DNA from: Erigeron canadensis
Lineage: Eukaryota > Streptophyta > Magnoliopsida > Asterales > Asteraceae
NCBI RefSeq assembly: GCF_010389155.1
Contig: NC_057762.1
Location: 6,869,513-6,933,512, forward strand
Direction of reading: 5' to 3'
DNA: 64,000 bases
The translations under genes were made by a program, and so were the position numbers. Position 1 is the first letter of the stretch. Each line of letters starts with the position of its first letter. The notes beneath the pieces were generated by a model, which worked only from the letters and a program-made list of their open reading frames with translations, made no database searches and was not told where the DNA came from. This document shows positions 49,001-61,603 of this stretch, piece after piece.

Positions 49001-52000
49001 TGTAGATTTTTTGACGGTTTCTCATGTATAGAAACAACTGTGATTCTTAGTACCTCAAGAAGTGCATTGATGTTTTGGAATTTTTGTTTGTGATCAGTCA
49101 CATGTAAGCAACTTGAGATGACTCCAAGAGAAATTGCAGCCGACCATTGGCGATATTCATGTTCATGCTGAAATAACCAACTCAGAAGAAATTTTGAGGC
49201 ACTGACTTTTGTAGCATGATCGGATGGAGGAAGGACCTGGCAGATCATAACACAGGATTACCAATGGTAAAAACTAACTCGTATAAAGAATCAAAGCTAT
49301 GTTTTTGCTTGGTCCACTACGATTTGCTTTTGATTTTGTTTCACACTATATGTTTTTCTGTTTCTAGTAGCTTTATTTACTTAGGGGTAGGGTTTTAACT
49401 GGTGATTTTGAGATGTAATTCAGTTTTCAACGGATGATTTCAACTCCAGTTAGTCCCACTCAGCTGTCTCTTACATCTTAATTGTAAAACATGTCGTTCT
49501 AGCCAAAGGCTCAATAGTCCATTGGGTTTGGCTATCCCATAATGTTTTGGTATGTTCTGGCATTTTGACATTTAAGATATGTGGCAAGTTATTAAGAAAA
49601 ACGAGAGAAAGTACCCACGCGTTGCGGCGGTGAGATGGTGGGGGGGATAGGTCATAGGGGGTAATAAGTCATAAGAGTATGATAGCCAAATGCTTTAGCC
49701 GTACGGGCTCCGCCCTCGGATTTAAAAATTCGTCAAAAGTATATCGAATGACATTTCTAATGAAAGAGCATGAACTTTTAAGAACACCCATACAATTTTT
49801 ATAATTTATCGATATACGGTTTTTGAGATAAAAGATTTTGAATGAATTAGATGAATAAAATGTTTATGAGGAGAGAGAAAAAAATGAGTGGTTGAGATTT
49901 GAGGAGAGAGAAGAAAATAAGTGGTTGAGATTTAAGGGTATTATAGGTATTAGGTAGAGATGTTTAAATTAGTGAATAAAGAAAAGGGGTAATTTAGGTA
50001 CTTCAAATCATCTTTTGAGAATTTGGAAAAAGGGACTCCTCTTTTATAATGTATTATAGATATAGATAAAAAGTGACATCTTCATCTTCATGTGTGAGCA
50101 ACCATGGTAAAACACTAAAACTTACCAGACAAAGTGCACCCACAGCTAGCCCAATATTTTCAGCAGATCTAGGAATAGATTTCTCAGCCCTTTGTTTCAT
50201 ACACTGTGCATTGTTACACACAGAAAATTAACATATCAAAATACCATTTAACATTTGCGGTAATGAAGCACCATCAACAGAGGTGGCAAGATGGACGGGT
50301 TAAGATTTCGTAGCGGATTGAAATGGGTTGGGATGTTGTTCCCGCAAAACACCTTTTGACCCTTTTTATTTAAAATACGACTGATGTGTCAGTTATAACT
50401 TTAAAAACAATATTATTACAGTAATAAGCAAGATCTTTGAATTAAGCAATTTGAAAGCAAGCTTGTACTTTTTAAGAATATGCTTCAGAAATGACACATC
50501 TTTGAGAAAGTGGGTCAAAGTGCAACCTCTCATGAGAAACAAAAAGAGAAGAGATACTAAACCTTGAGAATATCATCAGCTGCTTTGGAAGTCGTATCCA
50601 AAACACTGGTGGGTGCTTTAATATCCAGCAGCTTTATGCAAGCGTGCAGCCAATGTTGCAGGAAAGGTTTCCAGGATTGCAGTGAAAGAAGTGCTACTAT
50701 CATATTCCTTGAGAGCTGTAGTGATGCAGCTATCTCGACTAAAGCCATCTCGTATTTGGCATGTAAGTCGTGCAAAACCTGAAAACTAACAATTGCAGAT
50801 GTAACGGCATGGTGAAGATATACGTTGGCAATACACAAAAACGTATCACATGTTTTACCTTTGACCCTCCTTTATTATTTTCATCTTCCGCACTGAAAGA
50901 AAGGTGAAATAAAGCTGCACCTGGTACTTTCCTTTCTTTACTGTTAATTCCTGCAAATGGAATGATAGTTAAGTTTAGTATGCAGGGCTGCATGCAATTG
51001 CATGTGCACGTAAACAAACAGTATGTTTTCCTATGCATAAACAACATGCTTATATAGGGCTAGCCCTAATAAATTTTGGGCCTAGGACAAGCCAAGATAA
51101 AGGTCCCCTAAAAACAATATACACATGTACCTACCGTCTTAACCACCCGATCAGAATGCTCATAGTTAATTATAAAGTGAAGGTGTTGGCAGAAATCCAC
51201 CACCTATCTCATAAATGGGAAAACATTTTAGACTGGTTGATTATAAAAGCAAGATCAAGATTAGCAAAAAATGTTATTGGAAGACTCATAGTTGCTGCTA
51301 CCGCTTATTTTGTTTGGCAAGAAAGGAACAAGAGACTTTTCTCCAAAAAATCGAGGCCACCTGATCAGATTGTTGAAGTCATCACAACAACAGTTCGATT
51401 AAAGCTTACTACTTTGCGGTTCAAGAATACAAGTCAAGTAGCTCGAATACTTGATGCCTATGTTATCAATTTCGGTGAAATTTCGGTTTTCGGTGTTGGG
51501 ACATAATTTCGGTATTGAATTTCGGTTTATATATCGTTTCCGTAATTTTTGGTGGTTTTGACCGAAATACCACCGAAATTACCGAAATTTCTGAAATTTC
51601 GGTGAATTATGTTTCAGCACTTCCAGGTTTTATCTTTTACTCTTATTTATGTATATATATATATATATACATATATAATATTAGAATTACCGAAATACCA
51701 CCGAAAAAAACGATATTTCGTATACCAGTCTGTGACCGAAACACCGAAATTTATGTCCTTGACTACTTAGCTTGATGCTTGGAAGTTACCACGGAAGTTT
51801 CTTACTTATGATTGTCCATAGATTACTATCCTTTTCTGCTACTACATAATAGCGCAGCTAGTGTTCAGCTTAGTTATTAGGTAGTGCTTTCGTTAGTTGT
51901 TTTATTTGGATTTCTGGATGTGCTTCTTTTGGAACTTGGTTGACACTCATATGGCATGTCATATGTGTGAACTAATGTGACACTCAGTCACATTACTTGT

Positions 52001-55000
52001 ACTTATTTGTTTTGGGTGTTGTTATATAATTCATCGTTTACCCAAAAAAAGAGTTAATTATAAAGGGAGAGATACTATATAACAGAATATATATATATAT
52101 ACACATACATAATTTACATATATCTGTATATATAAAATTTGAAAGTTCGGGCCCCCTGAAAACTCCGTCACCCACTTTGCCCCATGCTTGTTATCAAATT
52201 TAATGGAACCGAACACTTGACCAATCTAGAGCGATTCAGTTCTGAACCGGACAGTAAACAAAATACAATGCTACGCTAGAATTTAATATTTTGGAGAATA
52301 TCTATACAAATGATGTCATTTTAAGTGTAACGTTCAGTTGCGGTTCCAGACCACCCTATGGATCTGAGAACCAACTTTTAAAATAATTCCAACCAACACC
52401 CTGCTTCAAATAGTAAAATAAGAACTCCAAAAACTGATGTGTATATAGAGGCTATAGCCAATACTGTTTTGGTCCAGTCCCAGTTTGTTACTCATGATGG
52501 GCAGAGCCATTGTTCTTCGAGATGAACGAACATGTGGAGATTTAAACAGGGTTATAAAGTTATTATTCAATCAATAATTATACGTTTGACAAAAGGGTAA
52601 ACGAAGAGGAGTCCATATTCAGGCTACCCGAGGAAAATCGAACCTTTGGCTCTGATGAACACGGCCACACCAGTATTCCGGTGGCCATTTCCAACCAAGA
52701 TGTTTATGTGGTGAAGTTTGAAACCAGGTCTCGTCCAAGACCTTTAAAAATCCTTGCCTCTAAGGCCCTAACCCACTTTGGAGGCAGTTAACACAAGCTT
52801 TAGAGATGCAACATCTTTAAATGCTTGAAGCTAGATTGTAGTTAATGCAAGCTAAATTGACATAAAAGTGTTTAGTGAATAACTATCCCATCCTTGTCAG
52901 CACTAAGTTGGGCAGTAACCACTTTGGCACTCAGTTGTGTAAACAAAAGGAAAGATTACTGGGGCACATTGTCCTTAACGTAATGATCAACAAAGCCAAA
53001 GAAGTCAACGCTATTAAAGAAATATGAGCACTGAACGGAAAGCTCAAACCTGAAAGACCAATAGCCCGAGGAAAGACATCTAGTAATTTCTCAATCTTGT
53101 TGGCAGGCATCCTTTTCTCCTTTAATACTCTTCGCCTAGTTCTGGGAATAAACCACGCAAGAAACATGCCTCAGAAACATGATATATAGTCATACACACT
53201 CTAAGAATACTAAAACCAAAACATTTCCATACATGTGTTCGTGAGTTATCATCTTTGCTTCAAATATCTCCAATGCCTCGAGAACTTTGGGGTCAGTCTC
53301 AGAAACAAGCACCTCTATGTTCTTTTCCCTGAAATCTGGAATGAATTGTAGGATATGAGGTACCTATAAGATTCCCCGATTAGTAAAACTCAGATATCAC
53401 AATCTAAAGTGCAACATTAACTGCTTATAATAGCAGAAAATATTATACCTCATACTGGATTAATGCCTCAAAAGCAGATGCTCTAGCATTTGCCCATGAA
53501 GAGGCACGAAATGGATATTTTGACGTGGCAACTTTCCATAGTATCTGCAAAATGCTCGTTGCATTTTCTGGATATGATTCAACGTCCATTGCACCCCATT
53601 TTAACAGCAGACATATGCTGCCCAGAGATCAATATTGAGAAATTATAATAGTTCTAAAAGTTTACAAGGGTAATTGTAATATAAGCTTTCAGTAAAAAGG
53701 TGATATCTTGCTGCATTATGGATTGCTTCACCTCAAGACACAACTTAATACATGGAGATGTTGCTTGTCCGGACTCACCTATTTACAACAACTGGATCGT
53801 TGGAGTATCTCAGGGCATACTTCGCTATAACACTCCAGGCAGTATAAAAGTCTGAATAACAGTATTGATAAAATTTCTAACAAATCAGTAATAGTTACGA
53901 GCAAAAAAGCCATACTAAAAATAACAATAAAGAAAAACCCTGCTTGTCCTTCAATACACACTAGTAGAGCAGGCAAATTAGATAGTTTAGGTTTCCCGTT
54001 ATGACGAGAAAAATAAAGTACACGTTGATATGGGTTTGGTTAACCTACAACACTTTTTGTCCAAAAGATTATATATAACAAACACACCATTTGAATTGCA
54101 ATAATGATATCTTCCCATTGATAATCTTCTTTTGAGGGGTTAACCAAGGTATCTGACCCTCTTTGCAAGCCGACTTCTCTTGCATAACTAATTTAGGAGC
54201 TTTTATGCATTAAAAGTACACTTTGGGAAAGTTTCATCTAGTTTGCCCCATTTCCAATTAGTCTGTTTTATTTTTTAACCCATTTGACCAGTTACTCTAT
54301 TTGAGATCGAATAAAACCCACCTACATTACCCAAACCATAAGTAAATGAGAAGTAAAGGCCACCTAATCACATAATTTAATTCATGTAGCAGCTTGGTCT
54401 TACCAATTACATCAGCTTCACAAAGAAGGGAGAGGCTTTGAACACCAAAAGCTTGAATTATAACATCCGTGCTCTCAATGCATGCCTGTATGTTAAAAAA
54501 AGAAATTAGAGGACATAAATTTTTTTTTCGAAAAACATAGTTACAAACAAATTCCTACCTCAACAGACAAGATAATGTCTACACCCCTGTCAGGATTTTT
54601 TTGACAAACATCTCGAATGGTAACAGCCATACTTATACAAATACTTCTCTCACATTTGAACTGGGTGAATGCTTCCGGAAGTAATAAACCCTTGCAAGAA
54701 AGTCAAATAGATAATGAAGTGATTTAATATAGCAAAGATGTAAGCAAGAAATAGAGCTTAGTGAAAAAATCTTTATAACTTTAGATACTCAAACCTATAA
54801 CAGGAGTCACCATTTACCATAGATGTGAGCATAGTCGTTACACTCATGTGAGTCTATAGCTAGTAACTATCAATCTTGTAATATGGAGTACAATGGTTGA
54901 TTTATATTTTGCTTATACAATGTACTTTGTGTATATATAAATTTTGACGCAGTACAAATCTAGTAAGAATCAAAAGTAAGGATATTGAGTAAAGCCACAA

Positions 55001-58000
55001 GTCAAGAGTTAACAAAGATGAATGTGAGCATCTTTCTAATTATTGTCGCTAATGTTGGTATTAGTCACCACCTTGACTGTCTTCTTTATTATTTCACAAA
55101 TCAACCAATACTATACTAATCCACTTCCAAATATACATGCATAATAGTCACTTTAAATGTGTTGTCAAAAAACCAATTAATATATATTAATATATATAAA
55201 AGGAAGCGTTTGTTTTGAGGGTTTTGATATGAAGGAATGACAATGATATCTATAACAAGTATTTGTTTTGCAGAGATAGGTTTTGGTAACCTCCAAAACA
55301 TGTGTATTAGTAATGCCCATCTAATTTGATAGGTTAGGTTTTATAAAACCTTTTTCTTTCACACACACTTAAACTTGTTAGTCTTTCTCTTCCACATCCT
55401 CTATCGCACACACTCTTTTACTTACTTTTTTTCTTTCGTATAATATTTTTATAATGTGAAATTTTTATTCTTTATTTTCTTTCAAATCCACATCCATTAC
55501 TAAACCCATTACCATTCCTATTCATAAACGAAACGCTACCAAAATAAATATTGCTTTAAGTACATAAATGATGAAGAAAAAGAATTAGATAAGAGATCAA
55601 ACAGTTGCCAAAAATTAGCAACGAAGAGCAACAATTCATACCTGCAAACTCGCAAAAATGCGGTCATTGATCTCCCAGGTCTTACAAAGCAGACGCAAAG
55701 CCATAGCATATAACACTCTGGAACAAAATAAGCAAGGGCAAATAAGGAAAGTAACATGAACTTATCAGTTCTGTGCAGATAAAATAAAAAAGTTATCATA
55801 TGAATTTGGTATTATATAAATTGTCTGTATAACATAAATTCATGGATAATAGTAGAACAAGGGAAAGAACACAAGTATATTAACGTACGGATTTGCATCC
55901 TTCTGAAGCATTGGTAAGATGATCTGGACTACCAGTGGTATCATTGCAGAATGTGACACAAGGTTGGGTAGCACTTTAAGAAGTTTTAGCTGCAGCAATT
56001 ACTACAAGGTTAATAACATTTCACATTATTAACATTTCACAATTAAGCTTAAAGAAGAAAGAGTAATAAGACCATACTTACTAATATATCATGGAAATTC
56101 ATTTCTTCACCTTTTCCACAGAATATGTTTTGGTAAAATATAATTACTAGAAACAATGGAACGCCAAGTTTGGGATCCATACTGACAGTAACAGCTAGGA
56201 GATCCGCCGCAGAGTTCCCCAACGTAGGATGTACAATAAGAACACTGGCAATTGCAACAATTAATGGTGGAATTTCTACAGTAGACGAATATAGCTTAAT
56301 GTTATTTAGCAGAAAATATGCAATTAAGCATGGTTGATAGATTTTACAGATAATTCTTTACCACATAGAGATATCTCCTGTGACTGAGACTTGGAAAGAG
56401 ATGATTTTTGAGCTTCAACCATCTTTTGACAATACTCCATTATTGAGGCTGTCCAACTTCTCTGGAAATTTTGTTCTTCAACAATTTTATCATATATCCA
56501 ATGTAGATAAAAAGAAGTTTGATCCTGAAATTATAGTAGTTGTCATAAACTCACATGTTTGGCCCATGCCAATAATGAAACAAAACTGTAGAGGGGAGAT
56601 TCAAGATATCATGCTTGAAGGAAAATTTACCACATGACCCCTAAAAATGTATGCATGCATTAATATTTACTTATTTAGAACCTACAACTTGCTTCACAGA
56701 GGCAGATGTCACTAGAGCATTTATATTAGGGAAAATCGCATATAGTAACCAACTATGGTCAAACTTCTATATCATCCACTATTTTTTGCCCTAAATGAAA
56801 CCTGGAGGCAACTTTGAAAATGTTAGCTTTTCGTGGAGTTTGTGGTGATTTGGCACTGATTTAGATTTTCCGACAATTATTTGCTGATGCAACGCACTGC
56901 ATAGCATATAATAAAAATTTTACTAAAAATTCCTAATAAATGAAACCTATTTAGTTTTCGTCGTTAGTCACCCGTTAAGTGTCAAGTCATTATGCCACAT
57001 CATTAAAAAAACGTACGTGGACATATGACTAGATGATTGATTTTGTAATGTTCGTTAGCGGTATAAGGGCTGTTGTGTTGACTATTTTTGACCAAGTCCC
57101 ATTTTCTTGCTACTTGCAGCCAACCACGCACACCCCAGTTCACAAACACCACAAAACTCCTTTTTCATTTGTTTTGTTGATTTTTTGACCCAAGAATCCC
57201 CACTAGCCACATAGCCACTCCCATTTGTAAATATTTTCTTTTTGTTCTGTGTGGACAGAACCAACCAAGAGGGACCGAAGTTCAATTTAATTTCTTTATA
57301 ATGGTTCTTGCGGTTACACATTTCAGAACCCTCACTATTATTATTGGAATTACTGTGATACACTTGGGTCAGGGGGTGTGGCTTATATATAGCAGCGACC
57401 AGCAGCAGTTTTAAAGGGGGGAATCCTCACAGTTTTTAAAATAGAAATTGTGATACACTTGTGTTGTGCCATGTGAATCCAGATCTAGCCGAATACTTTC
57501 TTTCTCTTCCTTGTTTCTGTCCAATACCCGTATCAAGGTTTAGGGTTTCGAGGGTGGTAGTACAAATTCGTGAAGGCTGGTAGTACAAATCATGTGCGGG
57601 TGGTGGCAACCATGAATAGGAGAGCAAGAGGTGAAATAAGGTGGAGTGGTGGCTGCCGGTGATTTTCCGGCGACGGCAGGTGGCCTGCCGGCAGTGGTGG
57701 TGGACGGATTCTTCAAAGGGAATGAGAGATTTGTGATGTCTTCTGTATGTTTTACTTGTTCGTATTGTGAGGTAGTGAAAGATAAATAAGGAGGTATTAT
57801 CCAGTCATATATCCACATCAGCTTTTTTAATAACGTGGCAAGACAATGTTGCACTTAACGGATGTCTTAGGTTATAAACTAACGATATTACCTTTATTGA
57901 GAAAGTTTTAGAAATGAAATCCTTTTAATAGACGAAAACTAAATAGGTTCCCTTTATTATGAATTTTAAGTAAAAAGGTTACCTTTTTATGGATTTTCCC

Positions 58001-61000
58001 TAAAAAATAAGGTTGATAACAAGTGAATCATTGGATAATCACAATATAAAGAAATTTGTATCAGTAGAAATGAGATGAAGTGGTACAAAAGACTAGCCTC
58101 AAAACTATAAGAACATGCTAAGCAGAAAGACAGTAATTTTCAGTAATTATATACTTGAAACTGCACCTGAGACCACAAATGACGGAAGACCCTGGATATA
58201 ATGTCTTCTAGTCTACTGATACGTGGAAATCTCTCTTCCACGAGCAATTCATTTATGGGAGAAACCAAGAGACCCACAGAGAGCTTTCTTAAGATAACAA
58301 GCAACTCCGATGCTGCTTCTTTAACATATCTGGAAGGAGATGACATGAGGTTGATAGTGGGAAAAACAAATAAAATCTCTTCATGCACATCAATGATGGT
58401 CTCTGCAGGTGTAACTAGTAGCATCAGTTTCCAATCATAAAGACTAATAGCAACAGGAGTTTGTGAAATAAAAAATGAAAACAAAAAAGAATACTAGACT
58501 AATTTAAGGAGAGCTGAAAAGATTTACCATTTACACTTTTCCATTGTATAAGAGCGAGAACCAATTTTAATATTGATAACTGTATGTGCTCTATGTCTGA
58601 CTGAATCAGGCTAACAAACAATGACAAAATCACAGTAGATACTTCAGGTATAAATTCTAAACCAAGCTCTGACTGCACAACTATTAAGCGCCTTGACATG
58701 TCAAAGATGCACTCTTCTCCACCAGAAAATTTATGAATATCTCTGCACAGTGAAAAGACCAGCTCTAAAAGTTCTGCTCCGCATAATTGTGCTTCATGAA
58801 TCAGCTGGTGGTTAAAGATAAAGTCAAACAACAATAGCTCTTTTACAGATATTCAAACAGTAATATCAACAACATAATATAAAAGTAAACACATGCTTCA
58901 AAATGCAATCAATCCAAGTGAAACTTCATTGACATACCATATCATCACCAGCCAAGTGGCTCAAAACCGCAACAAATGCGTCAACGGTAGTCTCCATGAG
59001 ATGAGAAACACGAGCCACATTCTAGAAAACAAAAACATCATTATGATAGAAATTAATATGATGGTATAGAACTGATCAAATCAGAGAAACCTTAAGAAGT
59101 AGAAGACAATATCTTCCTCCATTTAAGGTTTCACGGCCACTTTCATGGCTAGGGCTATATATATATCAGAAAAAAAGCATTACTAAGTTTCAAGAGCTTC
59201 CTATTCACTTACTTCTGCACTATCACGATGCATATGCTTAAAGCATCTCATCAACAGCTTGAAAACAGGAAGTGCATCTTCAGGAAATGAACAACACAAT
59301 GATGCAATCGAGGATAAAAGGTTTTTAGCCAAGAAAGACACTATAGCTGAAGATGACATTTGTAAAACCAAAAAGTTTAAAAATGGTCTCAAAAATTCAC
59401 ATACGCCATCCATTCCCAAATGGCGATTCTGCATAATAAATGCAAGAACCTGTCGCACGAGCTCAGAATGAACCTCTTTTCGGCAAGAAAGTACCTGGCA
59501 TAACCATCACCGGCAATACAAAATGAGTTTACACTTCAAAACCAACAAGACAAATTGGATTTTAAAAAAAGTACCATAATAACATAAACTTCCCAATTAG
59601 GGGAATGTATAATGATTTTAAACAGAACAAAAAGGGGAGGGGAGGGGGAGTTCAAATTGAAGAAGAAATGAAGTATTTCCTTGTTCAAACATCATGGGGG
59701 TTCCCGCAATGAGGAACTTTTGGTTATTATGTTATTCTTTGAACTTATAATTCTTTTTTTTGCTCAAATTCATCAAATTATGTTACCTTTTTCTCAAACT
59801 TGCCCCAAACGTAATACATTTCCCATACTCTCACAAACTGTTTAACCATTTTAACACACAACATTACCAAAATTTCTGTATGATACAATTCCAATTCTTC
59901 TAGTAACAATTAACATTCGGAACCATTTCTCAATAGGGTAATATAAATTATAAAATACAAATCTCTAAATGTGAACTAGCTAAAATTTTCTCGCTCCAAA
60001 AAGCTTTTATAAAATTCGAATTTTCACATGTTGAAAAACAAACGGTAATAGAATAGGGATCCAATTTCAGGCCACTAGGGAGAGTCAAGCATTTGGCTGT
60101 ATCCACACCCTTTCTTGGTCATCCCAAGTTGTTTACCCAGGGAGGTTCGAACTTGGGCCTCTTTTGAAACCTTCGGGTTGCCTTAGGACTATGCCAACTG
60201 CAGATGGCTTCACATTTTGAAAATCATCAACCATAACTATTTTAACTTCACATACCTAAAAATTCAAAACTGGTATACTATGTTACCTTTCTTGACAATG
60301 TCCACTGTAAATAATCCGTTAAAATGCACAACTGGACTCTATTATCTTTTTTACGGAGAAACCGAATTTCAAATGCCCATGCATTTTCAAATTCTTATTC
60401 TATGTTACACTTATTATGGCAATGTCTACATCTCATCCTCCTCCACACATACCCGTGGAAGACAGTATTGGGTGTTGCTTACTTAAATTATGAATTAAGT
60501 AATCAATTTGAAACTAAAAATTTAACCATGCAAATACAATCAATCTTAAATTATCATGTATGTTTAATTTGAACATAATGAGCTTGAATTCACAACATCA
60601 CAATATAAATTTCGGCTCCTATACACCTATCCAAATTCATATATACATATAAATACATTATATATATATATAACAATAACAATGTGATCAAATTCACCTT
60701 AACAAAAGGATGAGCTTCGGCCGACGGAAACCTAAACCCCTGGACATCATTTCGAAACCCTAACTGAACAATAAACCCTATCGCTTTAACAAAAACATTC
60801 ACAAACCGAGAATGAGTGCCTTCTAAAGCCGACTGAAGTTCCAATAAGCCTCTACTAACATCCAATTTGGAATCTTTTACAAGTAAACAAACCTCTCGAA
60901 CCGATTGATCGATAACCGCCGGTGAATTTGAGTTTAAACATTGCGCAACGGCGTTTACGGCTCGATCGAAATCGGGACCGGATAGAGAAGATGATCGGAG

Positions 61001-61084
61001 GTTCTGGAAAATGGAGATAACTGCGAGTTTTTGGAGTGATGGTTGTGGTAATCGAGTGCGCTCTAGGAGAGCCTGATAGTCCAT
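43029..61084 (-). CDS. RST1: RESURRECTION1 (RST1), focadhesin-like ARM-repeat protein, 25 exons
   Basis: RST1 is a large helical-repeat protein that, with RIPR, acts as a cofactor of the plant cytoplasmic RNA exosome and SKI complex; mutants have altered cuticular wax and embryo defects (family knowledge). The N-terminus [20 protein letters not shown] and a following [12 protein letters not shown] match RST1; the joined exons give 1822 aa, near the Arabidopsis length. Exons, 5' to 3': 60698-61084, 59213-59494, 58938-59021, 58528-58804, 58167-58402, 56362-56524, 56082-56275, 55889-55989, 55642-55717, 54559-54690, 54404-54485, 53779-53851, 53449-53617, 53233-53363, 53050-53141, 50859-50950, 50563-50778, 50126-50203, 49054-49236, 47224-48087, 46653-46931, 45103-45753, 44460-44610, 44044-44162, 43029-43385. 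All phases agree; the 5' boundary of exon 5 is the least certain. Several introns hold transposons. No internal stop or frameshift, so the gene looks intact. Confidence 0.95.
48668..48966. mobile_element. Intronic MITE with AGAGGTGGYA-type ends (RST1 intron 19)
   Basis: The left end (AGAGGTGGTAGATGG) and right end (GAATTGCCACCTC) are inverted partners. The interior has words like ACCCATTTGACC and GGGTCGAGATAT. Similar pieces with the same ends occur at 31083-31305, ~50279 and ~54180-54365, all in introns, indicating a dispersed MITE family. A target duplication was not verified. Confidence 0.5.
49602..50060 (-). mobile_element. Non-autonomous Helitron-like element in RST1 intron 18 (copy 3 of 3)
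   Basis: The minus strand starts A|TCTATAATACATTATAAAAG at 50060 (or six bases further) and ends GCCGCAACGCGTGGGTAC...CTCG|T at 49602. It shares ends and the internal AGCCGTACGGGCTCC block with the copies at 7930 and 23363. It lies between RST1 exons 18 and 19 in the same orientation as the gene. It is longer than the other two because a GAGTGGTTGAGATTTGAGGA-type segment is partly repeated. Confidence 0.7.
50280..50520. mobile_element. Intronic MITE remnant (RST1 intron 17)
   Basis: Begins AGAGGTGGCAAGATGG and ends ...GGGTCAAAGTGCAACCTCT, an inverted pair like that of the 48668-48966 element. Boundaries and target duplication uncertain. Confidence 0.45.
51178..52051 (+). mobile_element. 5'-truncated LINE in RST1 intron 15, with 14-bp TSD
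   Basis: The plus strand encodes the C-terminal end of a plant LINE reverse-transcriptase polyprotein: [20 protein letters not shown], then [20 protein letters not shown], completed after a nested insertion by [13 protein letters not shown] and stop. The W-Q-E-R-N-x-R and LxxWxLP patterns are characteristic. The unit ends in a short A run at 52044-52050. It is flanked by the 14-mer AGTTAATTATAAAG at 51164-51177 and 52052-52065, showing target-primed insertion. It is antisense to RST1. Confidence 0.85.
51458..51770. mobile_element. MITE nested inside the LINE, 8-bp TSD
   Basis: The 8-mer CTTGATGC occurs at 51450-51457 and 51771-51778, where it splits the LINE reading frame between Ala and Trp codons. 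The 313-bp insert has short imperfect ends (CTATGTTATCA / inverse of CTAAGTAGTCA) and is filled with inverted CCGAAAT/ATTTCGG words. Duplication length suggests a hAT MITE. Insertion followed that of the LINE. Confidence 0.8.
52590..52700 (-). mobile_element. SINE-like fragment in RST1 intron 15
   Basis: On the minus strand an A-box-like TGGTGTGGCCGTG is followed after about 20 bases by a B-box-like GGTTCGATTTTCC. Ends not defined; a partial or old copy. Confidence 0.45.
55205..55541. mobile_element. MITE in RST1 intron 9
   Basis: Inverted ends: AAGCGTTTGTTTTGAGG near 55206 and, from the other side, GGTAGCGTTTCGTTTATG near 55541. The flanks show no exact duplication. Non-coding. Confidence 0.6.
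56729..58000. mobile_element. Long-TIR (Mutator-like) element in RST1 intron 5
   Basis: The left end GGGAAAATCGCATATAGTAA is inverted at the right as ...GGTTACCTTTTTATGG/ATTTTCCC (58000). The arms share, with indels, AACCTATTTAGTTTTCGTC and CCGTTAAGTG segments over about 300 bp. A clean 9-bp target duplication was not found. The interior has a GC-richer block (57630-57710) with GGTGG/CCGGCGG words and no recognised protein. RST1 exons 5 and 6 flank it intact. Confidence 0.65.
60058..60213 (-). mobile_element. SINE in RST1 intron 1
   Basis: On the minus strand TGGCATAGTCCTAAGG (A-box-like) is followed by AAGTTCGAACCTCC (B-box-like), then a ~90-bp tail region. It lies in the same direction as RST1. 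End positions approximate; no target duplication confirmed. Confidence 0.6.
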
Positions 61085-61119
61085 GGAATTTTGAATTTTG
61101 TTTTTTACTGGGAAGGAAA

Positions 61120-61160
61120 GGTTTTGTTGTGTAGTTTTTCACGAGTGTGTTATATAAATT
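61120..61160 (-). promoter_or_regulatory. Probable core promoter of RST1
   Basis: On the minus strand AATTTATATAAC (opposite 61150-61160) forms a TATA-like box about 70 bp upstream of the ATG at 61084, leaving room for a start site near 61125 and a short leader. Inferred from motif and spacing only. Confidence 0.45.
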
Positions 61161-61603
61161 CAGTTAGTATGTTTAATTTACGCTGGATTCAACTTTTTAT
61201 TAAAAGAAAAGATAGGAGAAGATTGGATAGGGTAAGAAATGACAGATAATTACATATTCTCGAGTTGAAAGAAAAGAAAAAAAAGTTAATAGTTTAATGT
61301 ATTCTTGAGTTAGAAGGGAAGGAAAAAAAAGGATAAAAAGATACAATTTTACATTTATAGTCTTGTAGTAATTAAAACCTTTATATAAGTTTGAGGGGTA
61401 TAATAATAATTTCACCACTTTTCTTTCCAAATCTTGCCAAAAGTGGCAAGAAAGTTTTGAGATTAAAACATCTTATTTTTCCCTTTCTTTCTCTTCCCTT
61501 TCTTTTAAAACAAAAACTCAAGAATACAAAAACTAAAAGTTTATTACCCTTTCTTTTATTATCTCTTCAAAATAAAACTCAAGAATGCACTCTTAAGGTT
61601 TTA
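61161..61603. other. RST1 upstream region, no gene seen
   Basis: AT-rich with repeated TATTCTCGAGTT/TATTCTTGAGTT words (about 61255 and 61300) and pyrimidine tracts. No coding sequence recognised. Confidence 0.4.

Noticed and set aside
50564..50782. Plus-strand 72-codon open frame (and similar ones at 58201-58440 and 59259-59471)
   Set aside because: Antisense shadows of RST1 exons 17, 5 and 2.
51033..51506. Stand-alone 157-codon gene
   Set aside because: It is the truncated C-terminus of a LINE polyprotein bounded by a 14-bp target duplication.
59631..59651. G-rich run as a G-quadruplex
   Set aside because: Only three G-runs are present (4, 4 and 5 G), not the four needed for a standard quadruplex.
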